Assembly (NCBI RefSeq): GCF_900112765.1
Contig: NZ_FOMZ01000006.1
Span: 235,435-299,434 of the forward strand
Length of the DNA stretch: 64,000 nucleotides
From: Actinopolyspora alba
Lineage (GTDB): Bacteria; Actinomycetota; Actinomycetes; Mycobacteriales; Pseudonocardiaceae
Direction: 5' to 3'
The notes beneath the pieces are model-generated. The model was not told the origin of the DNA. It saw only the letters and a list, made by a program, of their open reading frames with translations, and did no database searches. The stretch's first letter is position 1, and the number at the start of each line of letters is the position of its first letter. Of this stretch, positions 10,384 through 18,452 are shown piece after piece. A program made the translations under genes and the position numbers.

Positions 10384-10440
10384 CTATCGTTTCGCCAGGC
10401 CACCGTCGACGATGTACTGACTGGCGGTGACGTAGGTGGC
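10384..10440 (-). pseudogene. Relic of a short-chain dehydrogenase C-terminus
   Basis: The last residues of a minus-strand frame read YVTASQYIVDGGLAKR and then stop. This is the nearly invariant C-terminal end of classical SDR oxidoreductases (YVTGQ-x-x-VDGG). Nothing upstream in any frame continues the SDR fold; the frame enters the opposite side of a small DUF6221 gene. It is therefore the stump of a deleted dehydrogenase gene. Confidence 0.6.
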
Positions 10441-10526
10441 GTCGCGGCGGGGCTCGTTGTCCGTTCCGCTCGTGGTTGGAGGTGGTTTCCCTGTTTCAGG
10501 TGGCGCGTGGTGTGGCCGCGTGGTGT

Positions 10527-10835
10527 TCAGGGGCGCCACCGGTGGTGGTAGCCGGGGCGGTCGTTGTAGGGCAGCCCGAGCAGGGCTCGGGTGAGGCATC
10601 CTCGTTCGTCCTCGTGGGGGAACGAGGTGTTGAGGGCGTCGCAGGGGCCGTGGCCGGTGCCGCAGTGCCGGTGCTGGTCGAGGATGCGGGCTTTGAGTTC
10701 GCATTCGCGGAATCCCCGGGTGATGCGGGCGGTGGAGCAGGTGGGGGTGCCGGATTCGCCGTCGCGTCGGGCGTCGGTGAGGCGTTCCAGGTCGTGCAGG
10801 ATCTGTGTGCGCAGGAATTCCCGGAACCGGTCCAC
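10527..10835 (-). CDS. DUF6221 family small protein
   Basis: 102 residues. The family pattern is visible: N-terminal FREFLRTQILHDLERL helix, ECELKARILDQHRHCG in the middle and the closing ALLGLPYNDRPGYHHRWRP, very like the LPYADHPGYREEWRP end of streptomycete DUF6221 proteins. A Cys/His-containing centre (CDALN, CSTARITRGFREC) might bind metal. Function is unknown; the family is confined to actinobacteria and often sits in accessory DNA, which fits the SDR stump next door. Its ATG at 10835 is the first in-frame start giving the conserved N-terminus. Confidence 0.75.
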   Translation of the reverse strand: MDRFREFLRTQILHDLERLTDARRDGESGTPTCSTARITRGFRECELKARILDQHRHCGTGHGPCDALNTSFPHEDERGCLTRALLGLPYNDRPGYHHRWRP

Positions 10836-11050
10836 GATCGCCCTCCTCGCCTGGTCCTGGCTTCGGCCGTCCCCGTTGGTGGTGTGGGGTGGCCACGGGT
10901 CTCATTGTCGATCATGGCCCGGGGTGGGGTCGGGCGTGGTGCGGCCGAGTGGGGCACGAATGCGCTGGGTATCGGCGTGTGTGGTTGTCGTGATCAGGGT
11001 GGGGGTCGCATGCTGTGGTTGTTACGGTCGTTGGTTCCGAGGGGGGCGTC

Positions 11051-11311
11051 ATGGCGTCGTGTGAGGTTTGTGGCAATGACTACTGGATGACGTTCGAGGT
11101 GCGTACGGCGGGTGATCAGGTGCATGTGTTCGACTCGTTCGAGTGCGCGGCGCACCGGTTGGCTCCGTCCTGCGAGCACTGTGGGTGCCGTGTGCTCGGG
11201 CACGGTGTGGAGGATTCCGGGCAGTTCTTCTGCTGCGCGCATTGTGCGCGGCAGGCTGGTGCGTCGATGGCCGATCAGCTGCGGGACGCGGTGGGGGCTC
11301 ATCCGGGCTGA
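11051..11311 (+). CDS. Small cysteine-rich (metallothionein/zinc-ribbon-like) protein
   Basis: 86 residues with ten cysteines, including CEVCG at the start, CEHCGCRVLGHG in the middle and FFCCAHCARQAG near the end. The paired CxxC arrangement suggests a zinc-ribbon or a bacterial metallothionein-like metal-binding protein. The ATG at 11051 is preceded by GGGGGG at a good distance; the longer frame to 11015 adds unconserved residues. Role unknown; metal storage or a structural zinc site are both possible. It stands alone between the DUF6221 gene and a convergent DinB-type gene. Confidence 0.7.
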   Translation: MASCEVCGNDYWMTFEVRTAGDQVHVFDSFECAAHRLAPSCEHCGCRVLGHGVEDSGQFFCCAHCARQAGASMADQLRDAVGAHPG

Positions 11312-11427
11312 GCGGGCCCTGTGAGCGTCGTTCCGGTCGCGGTTTCGGTGCCGATGTGTCCGGGTGGCCCCGGTGGGGGTTCCCGGACATCGGTTCGGTG
11401 TCGCCGGTTGTTTCGTGGTGGGTGTGG

Positions 11428-11940
11428 CTAGATGCCGGTGGTGCCGTCGAGGCGTTCGCGCAGCAGGTCGGCGTGGCCGTTGTGGCGGGCGTATTCCTCG
11501 ATCATGTGCACGTAGATCCAGCGCAGGTTGACGTGCTGGCCGCCGAGGTCGCCGGTGTCGGTCAACGAGTGCTCGCGGCAGCTGCGGCGGGCGTGTTCCA
11601 CCTCGGTGCGCCAGGTGTTCAGGGCGTCGTGCAGGGTGGCGTGCTCGGCCAGTTCGAATCCGCCGTCGGTTCCGTCGGTTCGGGCCTGCTCGGTGTGGGT
11701 GGTGGCCAGTTCCTCGGCGGCCAGGATTCGGCGGAACCAGGTGCGTTCCACCTCGGCCATGTGCTGGACGAGGCCGGTCAGGGTGAGTTCGGAAGGTGCC
11801 ACGGTGGCGGTGGCCGCCTGGGTGTCGTCCAGTCCTTCGCATTTTCGGGCGAGGGTGGCGCGGTGGAAGTCGAGCCACCCTTCGAGCACGCTGCGTTCGT
11901 CGGCGTCGAGGGGTGGCATGGGGCGTTCGGTGTTATTCAC
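11428..11940 (-). CDS. DinB/DUF664-type protein (mycothiol-transferase-like fold)
   Basis: 170 residues of the DinB-like four-helix family in its actinobacterial DUF664 form. The pattern LTLTGLVQHMAEVERTWF, ending in VNLRWIYVHMIEEYARHNGHADLLRERLDG, gives the three metal-ligand histidines (HMAEVE, HMIEEYARHNGHAD). Such proteins are thought to be metal- and thiol-dependent transferases; the substrate is unknown. ATG at 11940. A hydrolase relic starts 87 bases upstream on the opposite strand. Confidence 0.85.
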   Translation of the reverse strand: MNNTERPMPPLDADERSVLEGWLDFHRATLARKCEGLDDTQAATATVAPSELTLTGLVQHMAEVERTWFRRILAAEELATTHTEQARTDGTDGGFELAEHATLHDALNTWRTEVEHARRSCREHSLTDTGDLGGQHVNLRWIYVHMIEEYARHNGHADLLRERLDGTTGI

Positions 11941-12027
11941 CGGGTGATTATCGCACTCGGCGTGAGAGTTTCACTTTTCAGACTGGATCGGTGCGTTCGT
12001 TCCGGTGTTTCGTGTGACGATGCGTGG

Positions 12028-12207
12028 GTGAGTGAGCACTGGAGGCAGGCGGGGCGTGTCGGCAACGATCCGGGTGTGCGGAGTGCGTGGTCTGGGGGTC
12101 TGCGGATCAGCTACCGCGTGGACGGTTTCGGGCCGCGGACGGTGGTGTTTCTGCACGGGTTGGCCGGTTACTCGGGCGAGTGGGCCCGAACCGCCGCGGC
12201 GTGGTGA
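12028..12207 (+). pseudogene. Alpha/beta hydrolase gene, 5' fragment
   Basis: A GTG start at 12028 opens a frame reading LRISYRVDGFGPRTVVFLHG then LAGYSGEWARTAAAW and stopping at 12207. This is the normal first quarter of an alpha/beta hydrolase: N-terminal strands and the oxyanion-hole HGLAGYSGEW motif. The frame then breaks off, and the nucleophile-elbow part of what looks like the same gene appears 1.3 kb downstream (13531-13701). The fragment cannot be active by itself. Confidence 0.7.
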
Positions 12208-12286
12208 GAAGACGGAGCTGGCTGCGGCCAAACGCCGGATCGTCGAGCTGGAAACCGAGCTGCGAGCCACGCGTCGCGCGATATGG
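12206..12286 (+). mobile_element. Possible IS3-type transposase OrfA remnant
   Basis: A short frame overlapping the end of the hydrolase fragment reads EKTELAAAKRRIVELETELR followed by ATRRA. This resembles the leucine-zipper end of IS3-family OrfA proteins of actinobacteria. It sits exactly at the point where the hydrolase frame is broken, which is why I read it as the trace of an insertion. No terminal repeats or OrfB are present. The similarity is short and could be an unrelated coiled coil. Confidence 0.4.
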
Positions 12287-12324
12287 TCCGGCCCCAGTCG
12301 CTGACCTCGCAGCGCAACGACCGC

Positions 12325-12540
12325 TGTATCGGCCGTCCCGACGCCGTGGCCGAGGCGGTGGTGCTGCGCAAGGACGGCACCCGCGCCGAGCCGGGTGAGA
12401 TCGGCCTGTTCGCGACGAAGGGCCCGACCACCACTGCCGGGTACAGGCCCAAGGAGGACTTCCCTCAGGGGTGACCGGCAAGGTGCGCAAGCGGCTGCTG
12501 CGCGAGAAGTACGTGGCGCTGGAGGACTTTCTGCCTCGCG
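12325..12540 (+). pseudogene. Acyl-CoA/AMP ligase relic in two frames
   Basis: Two pieces of an adenylate-forming ligase are joined here. The first reads VLRKDGTRAEPGEIGLFATK then GPTTTAGY, the conserved motif region preceding the C-terminal subdomain, and stops at 12474. The second, in another frame overlapping that stop, reads TGKVRKRLLREKYV, the C-terminal catalytic-lysine region. About 100 residues between them are missing. No start or upstream AMP-binding core exists, so this is a remnant only. Confidence 0.65.
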
Positions 12541-12611
12541 GCGACGGCTCGAAGGTCGCCACCCCCTTCGAGGAGGCCTGTGGAACCGGAGCTGAGGTGG
12601 CGGTGCCCGGA

Positions 12612-13196
12612 TCAGCCGCGCGCGGCCCGCCCCTCGGAGCGGGCCGCGGTGGCGCCCTGCTCCCACTCGGTGGCGAGCATCGCGTAGACGGCGACATCGG
12701 CGCGTTCGCCCTTGAGTATCTCGCCCTGCACGAAGAAGGCCTCGCGCCGCATCCCGAGACGCTCCATCAGGCGCTGGGAACTGTGGTTGTTCCCGTTGCA
12801 AAGGCCGACGACCCGGTGGAACCCATAGTGCTCGAAGGCCAGGCGCAACACCTCGCGTCCGGCCTCGGTGGCGTAGCCGCGGCCGCTGTGGTCGGGGTTC
12901 ATCACGAACCCGATCTCGGCGCGACCCAGCTCGGCGCTGACCCACTCCAGGTTGAAGTCCCCGATGACCCGGCCGGTCTCGCGCAGCTCCACGGCGATCG
13001 CCAGGTTCTGGCCCTCGGTGGTCAGTTCGGTCTCGCCGCCCCGCTTGTCCAGCGCCGTCTTCGTCTCCTCCCAGGAGCGCGCGTCGAAGAACAGGTAACG
13101 GGTGACGTCCGGGCGTCGCTGGATCTCGTGCAGGTCGTCGAGATCGGACTCGGTGAACGAGCGGAGCAGAAGGCGTTCGGTGACGACGGGTCGCAT
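12612..13196 (-). CDS. GNAT family N-acetyltransferase (RimJ/RimL-like)
   Basis: 194 residues, intact. It begins VVTERLLLRSFTESDLDDLH, typical of the RimJ/RimL Acetyltransf_3 group, and carries IGFVMNPDHSGRGYATEAGR (acetyl-CoA loop) and GLCNGNNHSSQRLMERLGMR. It acetylates an amino group of a protein N-terminus, antibiotic or small metabolite; which one is not deducible. ATG at 13196 chosen because the conserved strand starts there. It is the only complete gene inside the 12.0-13.7 kb remnant block, lying opposite to the broken genes on both sides. Confidence 0.85.
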   Translation of the reverse strand: MRPVVTERLLLRSFTESDLDDLHEIQRRPDVTRYLFFDARSWEETKTALDKRGGETELTTEGQNLAIAVELRETGRVIGDFNLEWVSAELGRAEIGFVMNPDHSGRGYATEAGREVLRLAFEHYGFHRVVGLCNGNNHSSQRLMERLGMRREAFFVQGEILKGERADVAVYAMLATEWEQGATAARSEGRAARG

Positions 13197-13331
13197 GGGT
13201 GCGGTGGCTCCGAAACGGTGTCTCGCGTCGGGCGGCTGAAGGCGCGTCGCGTGGCTGGTCCCGACGAACGGCGTGGAAATGCTAGCAGTCCCCGACAGCA
13301 CTGTCCCACTTGATGCATGGGGAGGTCGTCG

Positions 13332-13475
13332 ATGAGCAGGACGCCACTGGCCGCCCTGGTCGCCGCGAGCGGGGTCGCCACGGTCGGCTCTACGATGACG
13401 CTGATCGCCGTTCCGTGGTTCGTGCTGCACACCACCGGCAGCGGGTTGAGCACGGGGTTGGTAGCCACGGCCTCA
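13332..13475 (+). pseudogene. MFS transporter relic, N-terminal fragment
   Basis: From the ATG at 13332 the frame reads a first MFS helix (LAALVAASGVATVGSTMTLI) and AVPWFVLHTTGSGLSTGLVA, the start of a NRE/MefA-like exporter. Similarity ends abruptly after about 48 residues at TA/SHPSL, and the remaining frame is unrelated. The rest of the transporter is absent from the window. Confidence 0.65.
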
Positions 13476-13530
13476 CATCCGTCCCTGACCTGGCGAAACA
13501 GAGTTAACCGTTGGTTTTTCGGCGTGTGCT

Positions 13531-13701
13531 ATCGGAAGACCGGTGACTGTGGTCGGCCAGTCGATGGGTGCGCACACCGCGTTGCTGCTCGCCGCGCGGC
13601 GGCCCGATTTGGTCGGGCGGCTGGTGATGGTCGAGGGTGATGTCGGAGGTGGAGGTGATGCGGCGGCGCGTGGCCTTCCCCGGGCATTCGTAGCTCGGTG
13701 A
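13531..13701 (+). pseudogene. Alpha/beta hydrolase gene, nucleophile-elbow fragment
   Basis: The frame reads PVTVVGQSMGAHTALLLAAR then RPDLVGRLVMVEGD and soon meets TGA at 13699-13701. GQSMGAHTA is a G-x-S-x-G nucleophile elbow. This is the expected continuation, after about 45 missing residues, of the fragment at 12028-12207. The Asp/His part of the triad is not seen downstream. Together the two pieces indicate one hydrolase gene disrupted by inserted and partly deleted DNA. Confidence 0.65.
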
Positions 13702-13750
13702 GGGTTCGTTGCTTGGCGGGGGCGCAGGGGTGGTGAGCGGCTGCGGTTCG

Positions 13751-14242
13751 CTACTGGTTGTGGGCGTGTGCCAGCGCGGTGGTGACGCTGTCGTGGCAGG
13801 TCAGGCTGGCGTTGATGCCGGTGAGGTCGAGTAGGCGGGCCACGCAGCCCTGCCCGGGGACCACGTGCATGTCGATGCCGCGTCGGTCGGCGCGGCGTTG
13901 GGCTTTGAGGAGCAGTTCGACTCCGGTGGTGTCGATGAACGAGACCGTGCTCAGGTCCACGATCAGTGTTCGCAGGGCGGCAGCGGTGAGGCGTTGCCGG
14001 ATGAGTTCGGTGACTCGGGGTGCCGCGGCGAGGTCGATGTCTCCGTTCATACTCACCACCACCACTCCGGGGGCGGGGCGTTGCACCGACATGCGCAGCG
14101 CCGGGTCGAGCCGGTGTTGTCCCTGTGCGAGTTCCTCCTCACCCGCTCGTCTGGTGGGCACGGTCGGGTGTGGCGGGCTCGCCGGGGCGGTGTCGGGCTG
14201 GTCGCTGTGGACCGACTGTGGGGTGGGTCGAGAAACGATCAC
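13751..14242 (-). CDS. STAS-domain anti-sigma factor antagonist
   Basis: 163 residues. After a ~50-residue polar N-terminus the STAS domain reads VVVVSMNGDIDLAAAPRVTE, then TLIVDLSTVSFIDTTGVELL, then CVARLLDLTGINASL. STAS antagonists bind serine kinases of the RsbW type and release a sigma factor. The usual phosphoacceptor motif is D-S/T-S/T-G; here it is DTTG, so a threonine would be phosphorylated. The GTG at 14242 is preceded by a perfect AGGAGG at 4 bases, which fixes the start over the longer frame to 14464. No kinase or sigma gene is adjacent, so the partner is elsewhere. Confidence 0.85.
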   Translation of the reverse strand: MIVSRPTPQSVHSDQPDTAPASPPHPTVPTRRAGEEELAQGQHRLDPALRMSVQRPAPGVVVVSMNGDIDLAAAPRVTELIRQRLTAAALRTLIVDLSTVSFIDTTGVELLLKAQRRADRRGIDMHVVPGQGCVARLLDLTGINASLTCHDSVTTALAHAHNQ

Positions 14243-14414
14243 GTTTCCTCCTGCGGCGTCCGCCGGGTGGCGAGGAGGGTGGCGGGCACGGCGTGTTGTG
14301 TGATTACGCTGTGTCGCGCTTTGACTACTGTTCGCCAGATGTGGTTCCCACCGTAGTGGCCCCGTTGGTGGTGCTACAACCGCTGTGTCGTCGGATCGGC
14401 GGATACATGCGAGG

Positions 14415-16382
14415 TCAGGGGCCGCTGTGTGGGGTGGTTTCGGCGAGCATGGGGATGATCCCACCGGCCAGCACGGCGTTGACCTGGCGTGGGGACAGCC
14501 GGTGGCCCATTCGGTAGTCGGTGCCGCGGGTGGTGTTGTGCAGCGTCAGTGTGTGGTGCTCGGGCAGCTGCCGGTGCAGGTCGTCGAGGCGAAGCACATC
14601 GCCGTGGCCGATGTCGTCGTAGTCGGCAGGGTCGGTGAATTCCAGCGGCAGGATGCCGAAGTTGATCAGGTTCTGCCAGTGGATCCGGGCGAAGGATTTG
14701 GCCGCCACCAGTCGTAGTCCCAGGTGGCGGGGTGTGATGGCGGCGTGTTCCCGGGAGGAGCCCTGCCCGTAGTTGTCGCCGCCGATCACCGCGTGCGGGT
14801 GGTGGTGTTGGCGGGCCCGCTGGGGGTAGTCGGGGTCGAGTCGGGTGAAGGTGAACTCGGCCAGTGCCGGGATGTTGGACCGCAGCGGTAACGCTTGCGC
14901 ACCGGCCGGTGAGATCTCGTCGGTGGAGACGTTGTCGCCGGTTTTGAGTAGCACGGCCGTTTCGAGACGCCGTGGCGCTGGCGCCAGGTCCGGCAGGGCG
15001 GAGATGTTGGGGCCTTTGACAGGCCGGGTGCGCAGCGACTCGGCTTCTTCGGGCGGTGCCAGCAGCATGGCGGTGTTGACGGCGCTGTGTTCGGGTTCTT
15101 CGACGGTGTCGTCGGTGAGGCCGAGCCGTTCGGCCAGTTCCCGGGGGTCGGTGATGGTGCCGGTCAGCGCGGCGGCAGCGGCGGTTTCCGGTGAGCACAG
15201 CCACACCGAGTCCTCGGGGGTGCCGGAGCGGCCGGGGAAGTTCCGGGGAAACGTTCGTAGCGAGTTCTGCCCCACCGCCGGGGCCTGGCCCATGCCGATG
15301 CAGCCCATGCAGCCGGACTGGTGGATGCGTGCTCCCGCGCCGATCAGGTCGGCGACGGCACCGGAGCGTGCCAGGTCCTGCAGGATCTCGCGGGAGGTGG
15401 GGTTGATGTCGACGCTGACCGCGTCGCTGGTGGAGCGGCCGCGCAGCATGCGGGCGGGGACCGCGAAGTCGCGCAGTCCCGGGTTGGCCGAGGAGCCGAT
15501 CACGGTTTGGCTCACCTCGCGGCCGGCGACGGCGCTGACCGGGACGACGTTGTCGGGCGCGGAGGGTTGGGCGATCAGCGGCTGCAGGCCGGTCAGGTCG
15601 ATTTCGTCGGTGAGGTCGTAGGCGGCGTCGGGGTCGGCGGCCAGCTCGGTGAAGTCGTGTTCGCGTCCTTCGGCGCGCAGGAACCGCCGCACGGCCTCGT
15701 CGGCGGGGAACACGGTGGTGGTGGCGCCGAGTTCGGCACCCATGTTGGCGATGACGTGGCGGTCCATGGCCGACAGGTCGGCCAGGCCGGGGCCGTGGTA
15801 TTCGATGATGCGGTCGACCCCGCCGTTGACGGTGTGTCTGCGCAGCATTTCCAGGATGACGTCCTTGGCCGAGACCCAGGGTGGTAGTTGCCCGGTCAGG
15901 CGTACTCCCCAGATTTCGGGCATGCGCAGGCGCAGGGGCTCGCCTGCGATGGCCAGGGCGACCTCGAGTCCGCCCACTCCGATGGCGAGCATGCCCAGTG
16001 ATCCGGCGGCGCAGGTGTGCGAGTCGGAGCCGACCATGGATTTGCCCGGGATGCCGAACCGCTGCATGTGGGTGGGGTGGGACACGCCGTTGCCGGGTTT
16101 GGAGTACCACAGCCCGTAGCGCTGCGCGGCGGTGCGCAGGAATTCGTGGTCCTCGGCGTTCTTCTCGTCGGCCTGCAGCAGGTTGTGGTCGACGTACTGC
16201 ACGCTGACCTCGGTGTGGGCGCGCCGCAGCCCCAGCGATTCCAGTTCCTGCATGACCAGTGTGCCGGTGGCGTCCTGGGTCAGGGTCTGGTCGACCGACA
16301 GCGCCACCTCGTTGCCGGGGGTCATGTGGCCGTCGACGAGGTGGTCGGCGATGAGTTTGTGCGCCAGGGTGTGTGCGGGCAC
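14415..16382 (-). CDS. acn: Aconitate hydratase (compact ~655-residue type)
   Basis: 655 residues. Fe-S cluster and active-site signatures are in order: SKPGNGVSHPTHMQRFGIPG, MVGSDSHTCAAGSLGMLAIG (first cluster cysteine), HQSGCMGCIGMGQAP (other two cysteines), then the swivel domain with VIGGDNYGQGSSREHAAITP and AAKSFARIHWQNLINFGILP. It interconverts citrate and isocitrate. This compact form is shorter than the ~900-residue AcnA usual in actinomycetes and closer to the mitochondrial-type arrangement; homoaconitase or another hydro-lyase activity cannot be excluded. The GTG at 16382 has GGGGAG upstream. It ends 172 bases from the STAS start and follows the SMP-30 gene by 163 bases on the same strand. 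Confidence 0.88.
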   Translation of the reverse strand: MPAHTLAHKLIADHLVDGHMTPGNEVALSVDQTLTQDATGTLVMQELESLGLRRAHTEVSVQYVDHNLLQADEKNAEDHEFLRTAAQRYGLWYSKPGNGVSHPTHMQRFGIPGKSMVGSDSHTCAAGSLGMLAIGVGGLEVALAIAGEPLRLRMPEIWGVRLTGQLPPWVSAKDVILEMLRRHTVNGGVDRIIEYHGPGLADLSAMDRHVIANMGAELGATTTVFPADEAVRRFLRAEGREHDFTELAADPDAAYDLTDEIDLTGLQPLIAQPSAPDNVVPVSAVAGREVSQTVIGSSANPGLRDFAVPARMLRGRSTSDAVSVDINPTSREILQDLARSGAVADLIGAGARIHQSGCMGCIGMGQAPAVGQNSLRTFPRNFPGRSGTPEDSVWLCSPETAAAAALTGTITDPRELAERLGLTDDTVEEPEHSAVNTAMLLAPPEEAESLRTRPVKGPNISALPDLAPAPRRLETAVLLKTGDNVSTDEISPAGAQALPLRSNIPALAEFTFTRLDPDYPQRARQHHHPHAVIGGDNYGQGSSREHAAITPRHLGLRLVAAKSFARIHWQNLINFGILPLEFTDPADYDDIGHGDVLRLDDLHRQLPEHHTLTLHNTTRGTDYRMGHRLSPRQVNAVLAGGIIPMLAETTPHSGP

Positions 16383-16545
16383 GGCGGGTCTCCCCTTTCG
16401 TGATCGTGTGCTCACCGGGTGCCGGTGCCCTGGGTGGGGCTCGGCCCGGGTGGGCCGTGTTCGGGTTACCCGTTGTGGTTGGTGTTGAAACGATCAGCCG
16501 GGCAGCACGCGGCGCGGTCGGGGATGTTCACCGCCGGTGGTTGCG

Positions 16546-17544
16546 TCAGTGTGGGGTCGCGGGCTCCAGCGGCAGGGTGGCCACGGCGCGGCTGGTCAGG
16601 CTGCCGAGGTAGAGCGTGCCCCGGTGCTGGCGCACTCCGGTGACCATCCCGAAGTCGCCCACCGGGGCGGCGAGTTCGTGCACCACTCGCCCGTGGGTGT
16701 CGACGGCCAGCAGCCACAGCGTTTCGGCGGGCTGCGGCTGCAGCGGTCGCGGTAGTGCGGCGGCCAGGCGCAGCAGCGCCGGGGCGTGGGTGTGGGCGGT
16801 GTCGAGCAGGTGGCTGCGTGCCGCGGCCTGGGTCACCCAGATCAGCCCGTCGGTGCCGGTGGAGATGTTGTCGGGGAAACCGGCCATCGCCGACAGCATC
16901 GTGTCGCTGCTGCCCGCGCGGGGCCCGGTCAGTGTCACGCGGCGCAGCCGGTAGGCGCCGGTTTCGGCCACCACCACGCTCGTCTCGTCGGGGGTCAGTG
17001 CCACCCCGTTGGCGAACTGCAGCCCGTCGAGCAGCACCTCGGCGGGCCCGTCCGGCGGTAGGCGCCACAACCGGCCGGTGCCGGAGTGTTCCATGAGGTC
17101 GTGCCGCCACCGGGACAGTGGGAACCGGCGGGAGGAGTCGCTGAAGTACACGGTGCCGTCGGTGGCCACCGCGGCGTTGTTGCACAGCGCCGGCCGTACC
17201 GGGCCGCCGCTGGCGAGCAGGGTGTGGACGTGGCCGTGCCGCGGGTCGATTCGCAGCAGCCCTCGTTCGGCGTCGCAGACCAGCAGCGCCCCGTCGGGCA
17301 GCGTTTCGATGCCCAGCGGACGGCCGCCGGTGTCGGCCAGCACCCGCAGCTGCCGCCCGTCCTGGTCGAGGGCGAGCAGGCGGCCGTCGTCGACGCCGGT
17401 GATGATCCGGTCGTGTTCGTCGAGCACGACGTCTTCGGGGCCGAGCCCGTTGACCGGCAGCAGGTGCGGGGCGGCGAGTCGTCGTGGCTGTGTGCGACGG
17501 GCCCGGGGTGGGCGCCATCCGCGGGGGCGGATCCCGGTGGTCAT
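16546..17544 (-). CDS. SMP-30/strictosidine-synthase-like beta-propeller protein
   Basis: 332 residues. The strictosidine-synthase-like pattern is clear: GLGPEDVVLDEHDRIITGVDD, LPDGALLVCDAERGLLRID, NNAAVATDGTVYFSDSSRRF, LDGLQFANGVALTPDETSVV and VAETGAYRLRRVTLTG, ending in FPDNISTGTDGLIWVT. Enzymes of this fold are lactonases or hydrolases of sugar lactones and esters with a bound Ca ion. There is no signal peptide, though the N-terminus is arginine-rich. The ATG at 17544 has GGAG six bases upstream. It lies 83 bases after the SAM hydrolase gene, so it may belong to the same transcript. Confidence 0.82.
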   Translation of the reverse strand: MTTGIRPRGWRPPRARRTQPRRLAAPHLLPVNGLGPEDVVLDEHDRIITGVDDGRLLALDQDGRQLRVLADTGGRPLGIETLPDGALLVCDAERGLLRIDPRHGHVHTLLASGGPVRPALCNNAAVATDGTVYFSDSSRRFPLSRWRHDLMEHSGTGRLWRLPPDGPAEVLLDGLQFANGVALTPDETSVVVAETGAYRLRRVTLTGPRAGSSDTMLSAMAGFPDNISTGTDGLIWVTQAAARSHLLDTAHTHAPALLRLAAALPRPLQPQPAETLWLLAVDTHGRVVHELAAPVGDFGMVTGVRQHRGTLYLGSLTSRAVATLPLEPATPH

Positions 17545-17627
17545 GGTCGGCTCCTGGTGGGGTGTGGGGACAACGACAGCGCTGCCGCCGGGTGACGCGG
17601 CGGTGTCGTGGTGTGGGGTCGTGGTGA

Positions 17628-18452
17628 TTACGTGTCCTGGTCGGCGGGTGTGATGTCGAGGAGCTGGTCGCGGTCGATGTCGAGGTGGGCGGCGGCCGAG
17701 GCGGTGTTGACGGCCACGGCCAGGTGTCCGGCCGAGTCGGGCAGGACCAGGCAGTCGCCTTCGGCGACGTCGCCGAAGGTGCGGCCGTACCGGGCGGTGA
17801 ACCGGCCGGTGGGGGTGGTGATCAGCAGCGGGTCGCCGTGGTGCCAGGGTGCCCGCGTCGCGGGCAGCGCCAGCTGCAGGTTGCCGAAGTGGTCGATGGT
17901 GATCACCTGTGCCCGCACGTTTCGGCCGTGGCTGCTGGAGTGGGGCGTGGGGGCTGCCACGAGTTGTTCGGGGGAGAGCGCGGGGCCCGCTGTGCGGATG
18001 TCGGCGCCCAGCGCGGCGGCCGCGGCCACGGGGGCGAAGATGTCGCGCCCGTGGAAGGTGGCCGAGACCTCGGGCAGCCACCAGTCCGGTTCGGCCAGTT
18101 CCACGGCGGTGGTGATCCCGCCGAGCCGGTCGGCCGGGGCGAGCAGCACACCGTTGTCCGGCCCGACGAGCAGGCTGCCGGAGGTGGTTTCCAGTGCGAT
18201 GCCGCGTCGAGCGGTTCCCACACCGGGGTCGACGACGACCAGGTGCACCGCCGTGGGCAGGTAGGGCACGGTCTGGGTCAGCACCGCCGAGGCGGCGGTG
18301 ATCGCCTGCGGCGGAATGTGGTGGCTGATGTCGAGGACCGGCACGCCGGGGGCGTGGCGGGCCAGCACTCCTCGGCAGGCGGCGACGAATCCGTCGGCGG
18401 TGCCGTAGTCGGTGGTAAACGAGATCCACGGGTAGCGCGGTTGATCGCTCAT
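17628..18452 (-). CDS. S-adenosyl-L-methionine hydroxide adenosyltransferase (DUF62)
   Basis: 274 residues of the SAM hydrolase/fluorinase superfamily. It begins ISFTTDYGTADGFVAACRGV (FTTDYG motif) and carries VLDISHHIPPQAI, the VVDPGVGTARRGIAL motif with the activating Asp and Arg, GPDNGVL, and TFHGRDIFAPVAA with the histidine of the Asp-Arg-His triad. These features indicate hydrolysis of SAM to adenosine and methionine rather than halogenation, because the fluorinase-specific insertion is absent. Its ATG overlaps the stop of the upstream Clp gene in the four bases ATGA (18449-18452), so the two are translationally coupled. Confidence 0.88.
   Translation of the reverse strand: MSDQPRYPWISFTTDYGTADGFVAACRGVLARHAPGVPVLDISHHIPPQAITAASAVLTQTVPYLPTAVHLVVVDPGVGTARRGIALETTSGSLLVGPDNGVLLAPADRLGGITTAVELAEPDWWLPEVSATFHGRDIFAPVAAAAALGADIRTAGPALSPEQLVAAPTPHSSSHGRNVRAQVITIDHFGNLQLALPATRAPWHHGDPLLITTPTGRFTARYGRTFGDVAEGDCLVLPDSAGHLAVAVNTASAAAHLDIDRDQLLDITPADQDT

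Noticed and set aside
12471-13313. 280-residue plus-strand frame opposite the RimJ-like acetyltransferase
   Set aside because: Only its first ~15 residues (ligase relic) are meaningful; the rest is the complement of the acetyltransferase.
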